Both the position numbers and the translations under genes were made by a program. The notes below the pieces were generated by a model. It did no database searches, had not been told where the DNA came from, and worked only from the letters and a program-made list of their open reading frames with translations. Below are positions 37,525-45,773 of a stretch of DNA of 64,000 nt, piece after piece. Origin of the DNA: Phytohabitans rumicis (GTDB lineage Bacteria; Actinomycetota; Actinomycetes; Mycobacteriales; Micromonosporaceae); the NCBI RefSeq assembly GCF_011764445.1, contig NZ_BLPG01000001.1:1364001-1428000 (forward strand), in the 5' to 3' direction. The number at the start of each line of letters is the position of its first letter. Position 1 is the stretch's first letter.

Positions 37525-37565
37525 AACTTCGCGCCGCGAAGTAAATTAATTCGCGGCACGAAGTT
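37525..37565. promoter_or_regulatory. Large inverted-repeat operator between marR-type gene and SDR gene
   Basis: AACTTCGCGCCGCGAA (37525-37540) and TTCGCGGCACGAAGTT (37550-37565) are inverted copies with one mismatch around the AT-rich centre GTAAATTAA. Each arm is itself partly palindromic (CTTCGCG/CGCGAAG). The AT-rich centre in GC-rich DNA is probably a -10 region. A MarR dimer bound here would shut off both divergent promoters. Confidence 0.85.
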
Positions 37566-37591
37566 TCGATGGGCATCTGCAAGGGAGCACC

Positions 37592-38335
37592 ATGACCACT
37601 CTCAACGGCACCGAGCTCAAGGCACACGACACGCTGGTGGTGGGCGGCACCGGCAACGTCGGCTACTTCCTGGTGGACGGCTTCCTACGGGCCGGCGCCC
37701 GCGTCCTCGTCCCGTCGCGGTCCCAGGCGAACCTGGACCGGTTGCGATCACGCCTCGGTCCCGCGGCGGCGCAGCGCCTCGTGCCGGTCCTCGGCGACAT
37801 CGGCACCGCCGACGGCGCCGCCCGGATCCAGGCACGGGTGGGGGAGCTGACCGGCGAGCTGTACGCGGTCGCGGCCGCCCCGGCGAGCTGGCACCAGACC
37901 GCCTCGATGCTCCAGGCCGGCTTCGCGGACTTCAAGCACGTGATCGAGACCAGGCTGTACCCGCACTACCTCGCGGCCGAGGCGCTCCTGCCACTGATCG
38001 CCACCGCCGGCTCCTACACGACGATCAACGGCCCGGCCGGCTTCATCAGCCCACCACCACCCGGCATCGGCGCGATCGCGGTCGCCGCAGCAGCGCAGAA
38101 CAAGCTCATCGAGGCCATCGCGGCCGAGACCGCCGGACGACCCCGGGTCAACGACGTCGTGATGAAAGCCTTCCTCGGCCCGCGCGGCACCCGCCCCGGC
38201 TCCCCGCTGACCGGCGAGCAGGTCGGCGACTACCTCGCCGCGCTCGCCGCGAACGGGACGGGCGTGCACAACCGCACCCTCCAACTGCACGATCCCCGCC
38301 AGGTCGACCAAGCCCTGTCCGGGACCTTCGCCTAA
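37592..38335 (+). CDS. Short-chain dehydrogenase/reductase-like protein
   Basis: The 247-residue protein has a Rossmann start (DTLVVGGTGNVGYFLVDGFLRAGARVLVPSR), the acidic loop GDIGTADGAARI and, later, SYTTINGPAGF with a Ser near the usual catalytic place. The normal YxxxK motif is not evident; AAQNKLIEAIAAE occupies its position and keeps a Lys. It may be an NAD(P)-binding atypical SDR. It follows the MarR operator and starts 27 bp after it, so it is the likely regulated gene. The substrate is unknown. Confidence 0.85.
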   Translation: MTTLNGTELKAHDTLVVGGTGNVGYFLVDGFLRAGARVLVPSRSQANLDRLRSRLGPAAAQRLVPVLGDIGTADGAARIQARVGELTGELYAVAAAPASWHQTASMLQAGFADFKHVIETRLYPHYLAAEALLPLIATAGSYTTINGPAGFISPPPPGIGAIAVAAAAQNKLIEAIAAETAGRPRVNDVVMKAFLGPRGTRPGSPLTGEQVGDYLAALAANGTGVHNRTLQLHDPRQVDQALSGTFA

Positions 38336-38385
38336 GCAGCAGCCAGCCGGCATCGAACCTACGTCACCAGCGAAAGGCTCCGATC

Positions 38386-38805
38386 ATGAGCAGCAGCCAG
38401 CAGACCGCCGTCCACACCCAGCGCGGTACGGCGTCAGAGCTCGTCCGGATCGGCGCGGCGACCGCCGCGGCAGTGGTCGTCAATCTCCTCATCCTGTGGG
38501 CGGGATCCGCCGCCGGGGCATCCCTGGAGATCGACGCACCCTACGACCTCAACGCGGCAGCGGTAGCACTGTCCACCGCCATGCCGATGCTCGCCGCAAG
38601 CGCCCTCGTCGTACTCCTGGCACGCCGCTACCCGGCCGCGCGCCGCTGGTTCGCGTGGGCAGGAGCCGCCTTCGCCCTTCTCACCGCGGCGATGCCCTTC
38701 ACCGTCGCCGAAGACACCGCCACCGCCGTCACCCTCGCGCTGATGCACCTCGTGGCCGGCACCGCATGGCTCACCGCGATCATGCCACGACCCACCACCC
38801 GCTGA
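38386..38805 (+). CDS. DUF6069-like four-helix membrane protein
   Basis: The 139-residue protein starts MSSSQQTAVHTQRGTASELVRIG and has four hydrophobic segments (AAAVVVNLLILWAGSAAG, STAMPMLAASALVVLLA, WFAWAGAAFALLTAAMPF and LALMHLVAGTAWLTAIM), with an external stretch of mixed polarity after the first. The pattern fits the DUF6069 family. It follows the SDR gene by 50 bp and probably belongs to the same MarR-controlled transcript. Confidence 0.72.
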   Translation: MSSSQQTAVHTQRGTASELVRIGAATAAAVVVNLLILWAGSAAGASLEIDAPYDLNAAAVALSTAMPMLAASALVVLLARRYPAARRWFAWAGAAFALLTAAMPFTVAEDTATAVTLALMHLVAGTAWLTAIMPRPTTR

Positions 38806-39263
38806 GCGGACCCGCCCTCAGTTTCGCGGCCGCCCGCGCGGCCCGGCCGCAGCGCCGGCAGGACGACGCGGGTTCACGGACCGGACCGACGAACAATGGC
38901 GCAGCCGTGCCGTCCGGGGCGGGGATGGCGACAGCTCATGCGGTCGCTGCGGTGCTGCCGCCGTGGTAAGCGACACCCGGTGGCCGGAGTGGGCGGCGAC
39001 TCGGACCCGCCCCGCTACGAGCGTTGGCAGCCGGCCAGTATCAGGTACACCACTACCCGAGCCGGCGGCAGCCGGACCCGCTGCTGGACCCGGCGGGTCG
39101 CGGCGAGGAACCCTATCGACCATCTCGAACGGTATGAGTTGGGTCAACTCGCCCAGATGACCCGGCGCGAACACCCGCGGCTACTGTCACCGTACGGATT
39201 ATGGCAATCTGATCGGCCAAGCGGAGTTCCTGGTTCTTGGGGTTGTCTTGGAGTGACAAATCC
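38806..39263. other. 460-bp gap, nothing convincing
   Basis: Open frames on both strands are Arg/Pro-rich without ribosome sites. The gap lies between the MarR operon and a truncated channel gene and is probably recombined debris. No hairpin, repeat or RNA gene was seen. Confidence 0.45.
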
Positions 39264-39590
39264 CTATACCGGAACTCCGCTTCCTACGCAGAACAGGCCG
39301 AGCCCGGCGGCGTCGAAGACGAGCACCGTGAAGGCCAGCCGCTGCACGACGGGGTGGACGAAGAACGTCACCACCACGGCGATCAGCGGGATGATCAGGT
39401 AGTTGGCGTTCGTGAACGCGGCCGGCGGCGTGTCGCCGATGATCAGGTCACGCAGGATGCCGCCGCCGAGCGCCGTCAGCATGGCCAGGACCACGATTCC
39501 GACGACGTCGAAACCCTTGTGGATGGCCATCAGGGCGCCCGACGTGGCGAACACGTAGAGGCCGGCAACTTCGAGAAGGTTGATGCCGTG
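39264..39590 (-). pseudogene. TRIC-type (UPF0126) channel gene, truncated at both ends
   Basis: The readable part, LLEVAGLYVFATSGALMAIHKGFDVVGIVVLAMLTALGGGILRDLIIGDTPPAAFTNANYLIIPLIAVVVT, is the first half of a trimeric intracellular cation channel family protein, including the GGG-LRD signature. Families of this type are near 200 residues with two such repeats. Here the second repeat is gone after FDAAGLGLFCVG, and no normal ATG or GTG precedes the start (a GTG exists inside the first helix at 39554). Confidence 0.8.
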
Positions 39591-39627
39591 TCCGCTGACA
39601 TTCCCATGGTGTTACCGGCTCACGCCG

Positions 39628-41901
39628 TTACTCGGTGCGTAAGCCGTCCGGGCGGGTCAGGCGCCAGAGCGGGGGGAGGCTGAGCAGCGTGACCAGGGCC
39701 ATCACCGCGGCGGCCAGCGCCACCGAGAGCCCGACCACCGGCCAGCTGACCGAGATCGGCACGGTCACCAGGCGCAGCAGGACCGCGCCGAGCGCCAGTC
39801 CGAAGCCGACCGCCAGGGCCAGCCCCAGCACCACCGGCACGACCGTCTGCCACACCACCGACCACATCAGCGTGCCGCGCCGGGTGCCCATCGCGACCAG
39901 GATCGCCAGCAGCCGGCGCCGCTCCCGCAGGTGCTCCAGCAGGCCGACGAGCAGGCTCGCGCCGACCAGCAGCAGCGTGACCACGGCGCCGATGTAGAGC
40001 GCGCGCCGCACGTTGACGAACCGGTTGGCCTCGTCGACGCGGCTCAGGCGATCGACGAAGGCCCTTTGGTCGACGGTCGCGGCCGCGTTCCGTACCCGTT
40101 CGAGCGCGTCGCGGTCGCCAGGGTCGGTGCGCAGCCACGCCCATGCCTCCAGCGGGCCGAACCGCGACATGTCGACCGCACCCGGGGTGACGAACAGGCC
40201 CATGCCGCGGTCGAAGCCACCAGGGTCCCGGCGGCTGGACACCTCGCGGGCACTGGCCGGCACCGTCCACGCCAACTGCTTGTCGGTGCCGAGCAGGAGC
40301 CGGTCACCCGGGGCGGCGACGTAGAACTCACCGTGGGCGCCAGCGCCGGGCTTGGCCACGAACACGTCGCCGTCCGCGCAGCGTTCCAGCACGAGAGCCT
40401 CGGCCAGCCCGGCGCAGTCGGCCACGAAGAGGAAGGTGAACCGGTCCGGCTGATCGGCCAGGGCGCCGGTCGTCCCGAGGATGCTGTTCACCGCGGCGAT
40501 GCCGGGCACGGCGCGCAGCCGCTGCGGGAGCTCCCGCCCGTCGACACTTCCACTTCGCACGATGATGTCCGCCCGCGAGGTGTCGGCGCCGGTCTCGGTG
40601 CGGAAGTCGCCCTCCACGCCCGCGAAGAGCATCTGGAGCCCGATCGTGCCGGCGACGGCCACCGCGACTCCGTTGACCATCCGGGCGGAGGTGGCGCTGT
40701 CCTGCTGGAGCCGGCGGATGGCCAGCTGCCAGGGCACCGCCCCGCCCCGGATGCGGCGTACGACCAGGTCGATGACCCAGGGCAGCAACGCCACCGCGCC
40801 GAACAGCAGCAGGATCGCGCCGGCCGCGATCTGGTACCGGTTGTCGACGGTGCTGGAGCGGACGTCGCCGAAGAGCGGGTAGAGCACGGCGAGGCCGAGC
40901 AGCGGCAGGATCAGCCGCCACCACAACCGGCGGCGGGTGGCGCCGGCGCGGCGGGTCACGCCGAGCGGCTCGATCACCACACCCCGCATCGCCACCATGG
41001 TGACCACCACCGCCAGCGCCGGCACCGCCAGCGCCACCGCGAGGGCGAGCAGCGGGCTGGGCCGCAGGTCGCCCGCGTTCAGGCTGATGTCCCAGAGGGT
41101 GAACAGCGGCACCACGTGCCGGCCGAGAAGGAAGAAGGCCGCGCCCGCCACGAGGGACAGCAGCGCGGTGGCGAGCGCCTCGCCGGCGGCGACGCGGCGC
41201 GTCATCCGCTGGTCGGCGCCGACCAGCCGCAGGGCGGCCAGGCGCCGGTCGCGTCGCTCGCCGCCGAACCGCACGGCCGCGCCGATGAGCACCGCGATGG
41301 GCAGCAGCAGTACGACCGAGATGACCACGATGAGCAGCGCGAGGACCGGGCTGAACTCGGCGGTGCTGACGTCGCCGAACGCGGTGATGCGTTGGTCGTG
41401 GTCGGGCTGTAGCTGGTCGGTGCCGAGGTAGTACGCCAGCTCCCGCGGACCGGCCAGACCGGCGGGGCCGATGGTGCCGATGACCCGGGCGCCGCCCAGC
41501 CGAGGCGCGAACAGGTGGCCGTCCTTCGACGCCAGCAGGTCACGCAGCGCGGGAGAGACGACCACCTCACCGGGTTGGGGCAGCCGGGTGACGCCGGGTG
41601 GAAGCGGCGCCCGCGGCCCCTCCGGACGCAGCAGCATCGCGTACACCGCCTGGTCACGGAACGCCGCGTCGAACAGCGCCGCCGCCAGCAGCGTGTTGTC
41701 CGCGGCGGGGACATTGGCGATGGACGCCGTACGGCGGGCATCGAGGCGGTCCTGGCGGGCATCGAGCGCGCCGGGCACGGCGGCCGCGATCAGCAGCGCG
41801 GCCACCCCGATGCCCATGGCGACCGCCGCCAGCAGGGCGCGGGTCCATCCGTCGCGTCCGCCGGCGATCGCCATCCGCGTGCCCAGCAGAAGATCACCCA
41901 T
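39628..41901 (-). CDS. FtsX-like ABC transporter permease
   Basis: This 757-residue membrane protein has a first membrane helix with a large external part (residues 30-200), a three-helix FtsX block near 205-330 (LIVVISVVLLLPIAVLIGAAVRFG and following), a second helix cluster near 340-400, another external domain and a C-terminal FtsX block (IGAVVTLLLVGASLLVGLLEHLRERRRLLAILVAMGTRRG). This is the MacB-like layout of exporters working with a separate ATPase. Its start overlaps the ATPase gene by 8 bp. Peptide or lipid export is typical of the family; the substrate here is unknown. Confidence 0.92.
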   Translation of the reverse strand: MGDLLLGTRMAIAGGRDGWTRALLAAVAMGIGVAALLIAAAVPGALDARQDRLDARRTASIANVPAADNTLLAAALFDAAFRDQAVYAMLLRPEGPRAPLPPGVTRLPQPGEVVVSPALRDLLASKDGHLFAPRLGGARVIGTIGPAGLAGPRELAYYLGTDQLQPDHDQRITAFGDVSTAEFSPVLALLIVVISVVLLLPIAVLIGAAVRFGGERRDRRLAALRLVGADQRMTRRVAAGEALATALLSLVAGAAFFLLGRHVVPLFTLWDISLNAGDLRPSPLLALAVALAVPALAVVVTMVAMRGVVIEPLGVTRRAGATRRRLWWRLILPLLGLAVLYPLFGDVRSSTVDNRYQIAAGAILLLFGAVALLPWVIDLVVRRIRGGAVPWQLAIRRLQQDSATSARMVNGVAVAVAGTIGLQMLFAGVEGDFRTETGADTSRADIIVRSGSVDGRELPQRLRAVPGIAAVNSILGTTGALADQPDRFTFLFVADCAGLAEALVLERCADGDVFVAKPGAGAHGEFYVAAPGDRLLLGTDKQLAWTVPASAREVSSRRDPGGFDRGMGLFVTPGAVDMSRFGPLEAWAWLRTDPGDRDALERVRNAAATVDQRAFVDRLSRVDEANRFVNVRRALYIGAVVTLLLVGASLLVGLLEHLRERRRLLAILVAMGTRRGTLMWSVVWQTVVPVVLGLALAVGFGLALGAVLLRLVTVPISVSWPVVGLSVALAAAVMALVTLLSLPPLWRLTRPDGLRTE

Positions 41902-42577
41902 GACGGGTGCCCGTCAGGTCACGGACGCGGCCGTCACGGACCACGACCTCCCGGTCCGAGTACGCCGCGACGCGTGCCTCGTGCGTCACCAGCACCACCG
42001 CGGCGTGCGACTCCCGGGCGGCCTGGGTCAGCAGGCGCATCACCCGCTCGCCGTTGAGCGAGTCAAGCGCGCCGGTCGGCTCGTCCGCGAAGATCACCCG
42101 TGGGTTGCTGACCAGCGCCCGCGCCACCGCCACCCGCTGGCCCTGACCGCCGGAGACCTCGCCGGGCCGCTTGCCGGCGACGTCGGTCACCTCCAACCGC
42201 TCCAGCCACTCCGCGGCACGGCGCTCGGCCGCACGGCGGCGTACCCGCTCCATCCGCAGCGGCAGGGCCACGTTTTCCAGGCAGGTCAGCTCCGGTACGA
42301 GCTGGCCGAACTGGAACACGAAGCCGAACTTTCCGCGCCGCAGCGCGCTTCGCTCGCGGTCTGGCATGGCGGTGAGCTCGCGCCCCTCGTAGCGCACCTG
42401 GCCGGAGTCGGGGTGCGTGATGCCGGCCAGGCAGTGCAGCAGCGTCGACTTGCCCGAGCCGGACGGGCCCATCACGGCCACGACCTCGCCGGCGTCGACG
42501 CTGATCGAGGCGCCGTCGAGCGCCGGCGTCGCGCCGAACGCCTTGCGCAGGTCGGCGGCGACCAGCAGCTCAGCCAT
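41894..42577 (-). CDS. ABC transporter ATP-binding protein (MacB/LolD type)
   Basis: The 227-residue ATPase is complete: Walker A GPSGSGKST, Q-loop in FVFQFGQLVPELT, signature VSGGQGQRVAVARAL, Walker B VIFADEPTGAL and the H-loop in VLVTHEARVA. It powers the FtsX-like permease that follows with an 8-bp overlap and is itself overlapped 8 bp by the padR-type gene. The three form a regulator-ATPase-permease operon common in actinobacteria for antimicrobial-peptide or envelope-stress export. Confidence 0.95.
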   Translation of the reverse strand: MAELLVAADLRKAFGATPALDGASISVDAGEVVAVMGPSGSGKSTLLHCLAGITHPDSGQVRYEGRELTAMPDRERSALRRGKFGFVFQFGQLVPELTCLENVALPLRMERVRRRAAERRAAEWLERLEVTDVAGKRPGEVSGGQGQRVAVARALVSNPRVIFADEPTGALDSLNGERVMRLLTQAARESHAAVVLVTHEARVAAYSDREVVVRDGRVRDLTGTRHG

Positions 42578-43100
42578 GGGAGCGCACCTCCCGCGCCAGC
42601 TCGTCCAGCCGGGCCGCGGTCAGCTCCAGCCAGCGCAGGTCGGCCTCCAGGTGGAACAGGGCGTGGTCGCAGATCAGCTGCTCGGCGAGGTCACCCTCGG
42701 CCTTGCGCCGGGTCAGCTCGCGCATCAGCCGCAGGTGCTCGGCGGTCTGGGTGTCGAGCAGGTCGGCGGCGGGCCGGTCGGTGAGCAGCGCCAGCACCAC
42801 CTTGGTGTACAGGACGCTCTGCAGGTAGGGCTCGGGCTTCTCCGGCTGGGACAGCCAGCGGCCGACGTCGGTGACGCCGGCGGAGGTAATCGCGTATCGC
42901 TTGCGTTCCGGCCCTTCGCCCGGCTCGACGCCGTCCACCTCGACGAGGCCGTTCTTCAGCAGCCGGGACAGGGTCGCGTAGACCTGCCCGTAGGGCAGCG
43001 GCCGGGTCCGGCCGAACCGCTCGTCGTAGGCGCGCTTGAGGTCGTATCCATGCCTGGGGCTGGACTCCAGCAGCCCCAGGAAGGCTTGTCCAATCGACAT
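42570..43100 (-). CDS. PadR-family regulator of ABC exporter
   Basis: The 176-residue protein starts MSIGQAFLGLLESSPRHGYDLKRAYDERFG, the classic PadR winged helix, with LPYGQVYATLSRLLKNGLVEVD as recognition helix and wing and KRYAITSAG. The C-terminal part is a helical dimerisation region (VIR-like, about residues 95-176). An in-frame ATG at 43154 would cross the palindromic site, so the ATG at 43100 is chosen. It leads the ABC operon and very likely represses it through the site at 43112-43125. Confidence 0.93.
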   Translation of the reverse strand: MSIGQAFLGLLESSPRHGYDLKRAYDERFGRTRPLPYGQVYATLSRLLKNGLVEVDGVEPGEGPERKRYAITSAGVTDVGRWLSQPEKPEPYLQSVLYTKVVLALLTDRPAADLLDTQTAEHLRLMRELTRRKAEGDLAEQLICDHALFHLEADLRWLELTAARLDELAREVRSHG

Positions 43101-43111
43101 GCGAAGCACTG

Positions 43112-43125
43112 TACACCATGGTGTA
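43112..43125. promoter_or_regulatory. Palindromic PadR-type operator
   Basis: TACACCATGGTGTA is a perfect 14-bp palindrome 11 bp upstream of the padR-type start. A second inverted pair, GTATAC at 43123-43128 and 43136-43141, follows at once. TATAC/GTGTA-type half-sites are typical of PadR operators, so this is the probable autoregulatory site and overlaps the likely promoter. Confidence 0.8.
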
Positions 43126-43297
43126 TACATCACGCGTATACATCTTGATCGCATCGTCTACCAGGGCGTACGCGACGCGTACCACCTGGCCGGAGCTCCG
43201 GCGCCCGACCCTCGCCCGTAGGCACACCCTCCAGAACAGTGCCGAGACAGCAACGCCCACCGACACTTTCGCGCCCGCGCGGCCCCAGCCCCAGAGG

Positions 43298-43708
43298 TCA
43301 ACAGATCCAGCAGGAGAGGGACTTTCCTGTTCGTACCGCGCCGACAGCTAGGGCAGCCACCGCTCTGACAATCTCCTGTGCCAGTTCGCCGTCAATGGTT
43401 TCGCCTTCCTCGTCTCGCAGTTCGACCCACCGGTCGGCGATGCTGAGCAGGTGGTTGTCGGCGGCGGCCAACGCCGTGGTGAGACTCCCGGGCGTGGCCA
43501 GAACAACAGGGGAGCCGTCGTCGTCGCCGGCAACTACGTGCGGGCCGCCGCTGGTAACGAGTTCCTCGATGCTGCGGGCTGCTGCGTCGAGCATCGTCTT
43601 GTCGAGATTAGCGAGCACGCATTGGGTGCCCGGGCCGACGCGCCGCGCGATCGAGAGCCCCACCCCGCCCACACCGATGACGACGGCGGCGTTTGGCGGC
43701 ATGGTCAT
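43298..43708 (-). pseudogene. Chimeric remnant: SDR N-terminus joined to small unknown protein
   Basis: The first 45 residues (AAVVIGVGGVGLSIARRVGPGTQCVLANLDKTMLDAAA) are the Rossmann start of a short-chain dehydrogenase of roughly 270 residues. The rest (HVVAGDDDGSPVVLATPGSL, then HLLSIADRWVELRDEEGETI and VGAVRTGKSLSCWIC) is unrelated and resembles the end of a small actinobacterial hypothetical protein. The frame is intact, but SDR chemistry is impossible without the catalytic half. Deletion between two genes is the simplest explanation. The function of the fusion, if expressed, is unknown. Confidence 0.6.
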
Positions 43709-43715
43709 TCTGCCC

Positions 43716-44495
43716 TCACCCCGCAGTGAACGTCAGGCGACCGCGGTCGATGACTGTGGCTCCGTTGCTGGTGGTGCGGAAGTAGGCGGTGTTGCCGTCG
43801 ACCCAGATGGAAACGGTCAGCTCGTCCCCGGGCAGCACCGACTTGGTGAATCGGCCCTCCATCGCCTTGAACCGGGCCGGATCGGATCCGCAGACCGCGT
43901 GCAGTAGCGCCCGGCCGGTGTACCCGTAGGTGCACATGCCGTGCAGGATCGGTCGGTCGAAGCCGCCGCGGGCGGCGAACACCGGATCGGAATGCAAGGG
44001 ATTCCGGTCGCCGGTGAGGCGGTACAGCAACGCCTGCTCAGGCCGGGTACGGTAGGCAACCCGCAGGTCGGCGGAGCGGGCGGGGGACCGGCCAGTCGGC
44101 GGAGTGGCCGCGATCTCCGCCGAACCCGCCCTCGCCGCGGATGAAGAGGGCGGGGACTGGGCGTTCCAGTCGAGCTGGTCGGAGTTGATCGGAAGGTTGA
44201 CCACGAGCGTGAGGCCGACGACGAAGACCAGCAGGGCGAGCGCCGCCACGGCCAACCATCGCGTATTCGTTCGGAAGGTCCGGTAAACCAGCACCGCTGT
44301 CGCGATCAACGCCGGCAGGAGCGTGGCGACGGCGAGCTTGTCGAGGGAGTCGAGCTCGACCAGCCGGACCTGGGTGTAGACCGTGCCGTCGAAGCCTCGC
44401 AGCGAAAGCTCCAGGACGAGGACCGCGGTGAGGAACCCGGCGAGTAGTCCCGCGAACAGGAGGCTGGCGAAACGTGCGTACGTCGTCATGACCAT
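43716..44495 (-). CDS. Chimeric protein: DUF1772 membrane part fused to MaoC-like hydratase part
   Basis: Residues 1-115 are membrane-embedded and match DUF1772/anthrone-oxygenase-like proteins up to VNLPINSDQLDWNAQSP, where that family normally continues for 30-40 residues. After a Ser/Ala-rich junction, residues 135-259 match a MaoC hot-dog hydratase: RPEQALLYRLTGDRNPLHSDPVFAARGGFDRPILHGMCTYGYTGRALLH, with the catalytic Asp-His pair in DRNPLHSD. The combination is not a family I know and looks like an in-frame deletion fusion. The start overlaps the NmrA-like gene by 10 bp, so it may still be translated. Confidence 0.7.
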   Translation of the reverse strand: MVMTTYARFASLLFAGLLAGFLTAVLVLELSLRGFDGTVYTQVRLVELDSLDKLAVATLLPALIATAVLVYRTFRTNTRWLAVAALALLVFVVGLTLVVNLPINSDQLDWNAQSPPSSSAARAGSAEIAATPPTGRSPARSADLRVAYRTRPEQALLYRLTGDRNPLHSDPVFAARGGFDRPILHGMCTYGYTGRALLHAVCGSDPARFKAMEGRFTKSVLPGDELTVSIWVDGNTAYFRTTSNGATVIDRGRLTFTAG

Positions 44496-45322
44496 GCTCC
44501 CTTGTGGTCGGCGACCCAGGTGGCGAAGGTGCGAGCGGGACGACCGAGGACCTTCTCAACCTCGTCGGTGACTGTCGCGGACCGCTGCATCTCGCGCTGG
44601 TAGCGCGCCATGAGCGCCCGGACGAAACCCTCGTCGAGGCCGTTTCGGATCATTCCTTGGGCGGCCAGCTCGGCCGGGACCTCCTGGAACAGCAGGGGCC
44701 TGCCGAGCACGGAGCCGATGATCGGGACCATCTGGTCGAGCCGCAGCGCCTTTGGGCCGGTGATCGGAATCCTGCGGCCCACAAGGGAGTCATCCAGCAA
44801 TGCCCGGGCGATCACCTCGGCTACGTCACGCTCGTGGATGACAGCTTCGGCGAATCCCGCGTACGGGCCGCGGACGGTGTCGCCGAGGGTGAGCTGGCCG
44901 CGCCACATCCCGAGCGTGTTCATCGCGAACGAGCCGGGGCGCACCGCCACCCACGGCAGACCGCTGCCGGTGACGGTCCGCTCCACCTCGGTGTTGCGGT
45001 CGCCGTTGAATCGGGAGGGCTGGTGGTCGGGGTCGTCGTCCACGTTGATCGCCGACATCACGACCACCTTCTCCACGCCCTGACTGGCAGCCAGTCGCAA
45101 AAGCTCCTCGATGCTGTCCTTGGTGGCGCGGGGATGGACGAACAGTCCGCGAACATCTTTCAGCGCCGTATGGATCGCCTCGGGCGCGACGGCTTCCACT
45201 CCGGCCGGGAGCCCAGCGTTGTGCGGGTCGCGGGTGACGGCCCGGACCTCGGCGCCTTCCGCGAGCAGCGTTTCGATGAGGGGGCGTCCGATGAGGCCGG
45301 TCGCTCCGGTCACAAGGTACAT
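44486..45322 (-). CDS. NmrA-like NAD(P)-binding protein
   Basis: The 278-residue protein opens with YLVTGATGLIGRPLIETLLAEGAEVRAVTRDP, the NAD(P)-binding motif of atypical SDRs. It continues with VEKVVVMSAIN, LPWVAVRPGSFAMNTLGMW, AVIHERDVAEVIARALL and ITGPKALRLDQMVPIIGSVLGRP, as in NmrA/azoreductase-like families. Some act as redox sensors, others as quinone or azo reductases. A weak AAGGA precedes the ATG. The next gene overlaps it by 10 bp. The substrate is unknown. Confidence 0.88.
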   Translation of the reverse strand: MYLVTGATGLIGRPLIETLLAEGAEVRAVTRDPHNAGLPAGVEAVAPEAIHTALKDVRGLFVHPRATKDSIEELLRLAASQGVEKVVVMSAINVDDDPDHQPSRFNGDRNTEVERTVTGSGLPWVAVRPGSFAMNTLGMWRGQLTLGDTVRGPYAGFAEAVIHERDVAEVIARALLDDSLVGRRIPITGPKALRLDQMVPIIGSVLGRPLLFQEVPAELAAQGMIRNGLDEGFVRALMARYQREMQRSATVTDEVEKVLGRPARTFATWVADHKGAWS

Positions 45323-45773
45323 GTTTGTTGTATCCTTCCGCGTTCATATGGATGTCGTGCTGAGTTAGCCGGTGAATGGCTCGGGGCCGAAGCGGCCCAC
45401 GCCGCGAAGACGGCCAGGGCGAGATAGATCAGGTCGGGCACGATCCTGGGCTGTTCGCCACGGCGCAGGCGCATCGTTGCTGGATTGCGTTTCCTATCGG
45501 GACGAGCGAGGCGGCCTGTCGGGCTGAGGCGGATCGGCTCCGGCTGTCTCGGTGGCAGCGAGGGGAGTCACCGGGGCTTGCCGGGTGTTGCGGCAGTGGA
45601 GGGTCTCTGTCGAGGTGGGGTCTGCATTCTAGGTAGTGGTTGAGGGCTGGGCGCCGTGCTCGCGAAGGTGACGCAGGGACACCGTGGCGGCCGGGACCGT
45701 GTAGCTGGTCGTGTACCTGCCGGACATCCCGGCGGATTGGGGATGTCCGGCAGGTGGAGGACTGGCGGCGGTG
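45323..45773. other. 450-bp gap, nothing recognised
   Basis: This stretch lies between the NmrA-like gene and the 3' end of the epimerase gene. Frames present are short, Arg/Gly-rich and without ribosome sites. It may hold the promoter of the NmrA-like operon next to 45330-45360. No clear hairpin or repeat was found. Confidence 0.45.

Noticed and set aside
37519-38805. 428-residue plus-strand frame crossing the MarR operator and SDR gene.
   Set aside because: Only its last 139 codons (DUF6069-like) are protein-like; the rest is the out-of-frame SDR gene and the operator.
38896-39402. 168-residue plus-strand frame.
   Set aside because: Arg-rich composition, no ribosome site, and it runs antisense into the TRIC fragment.
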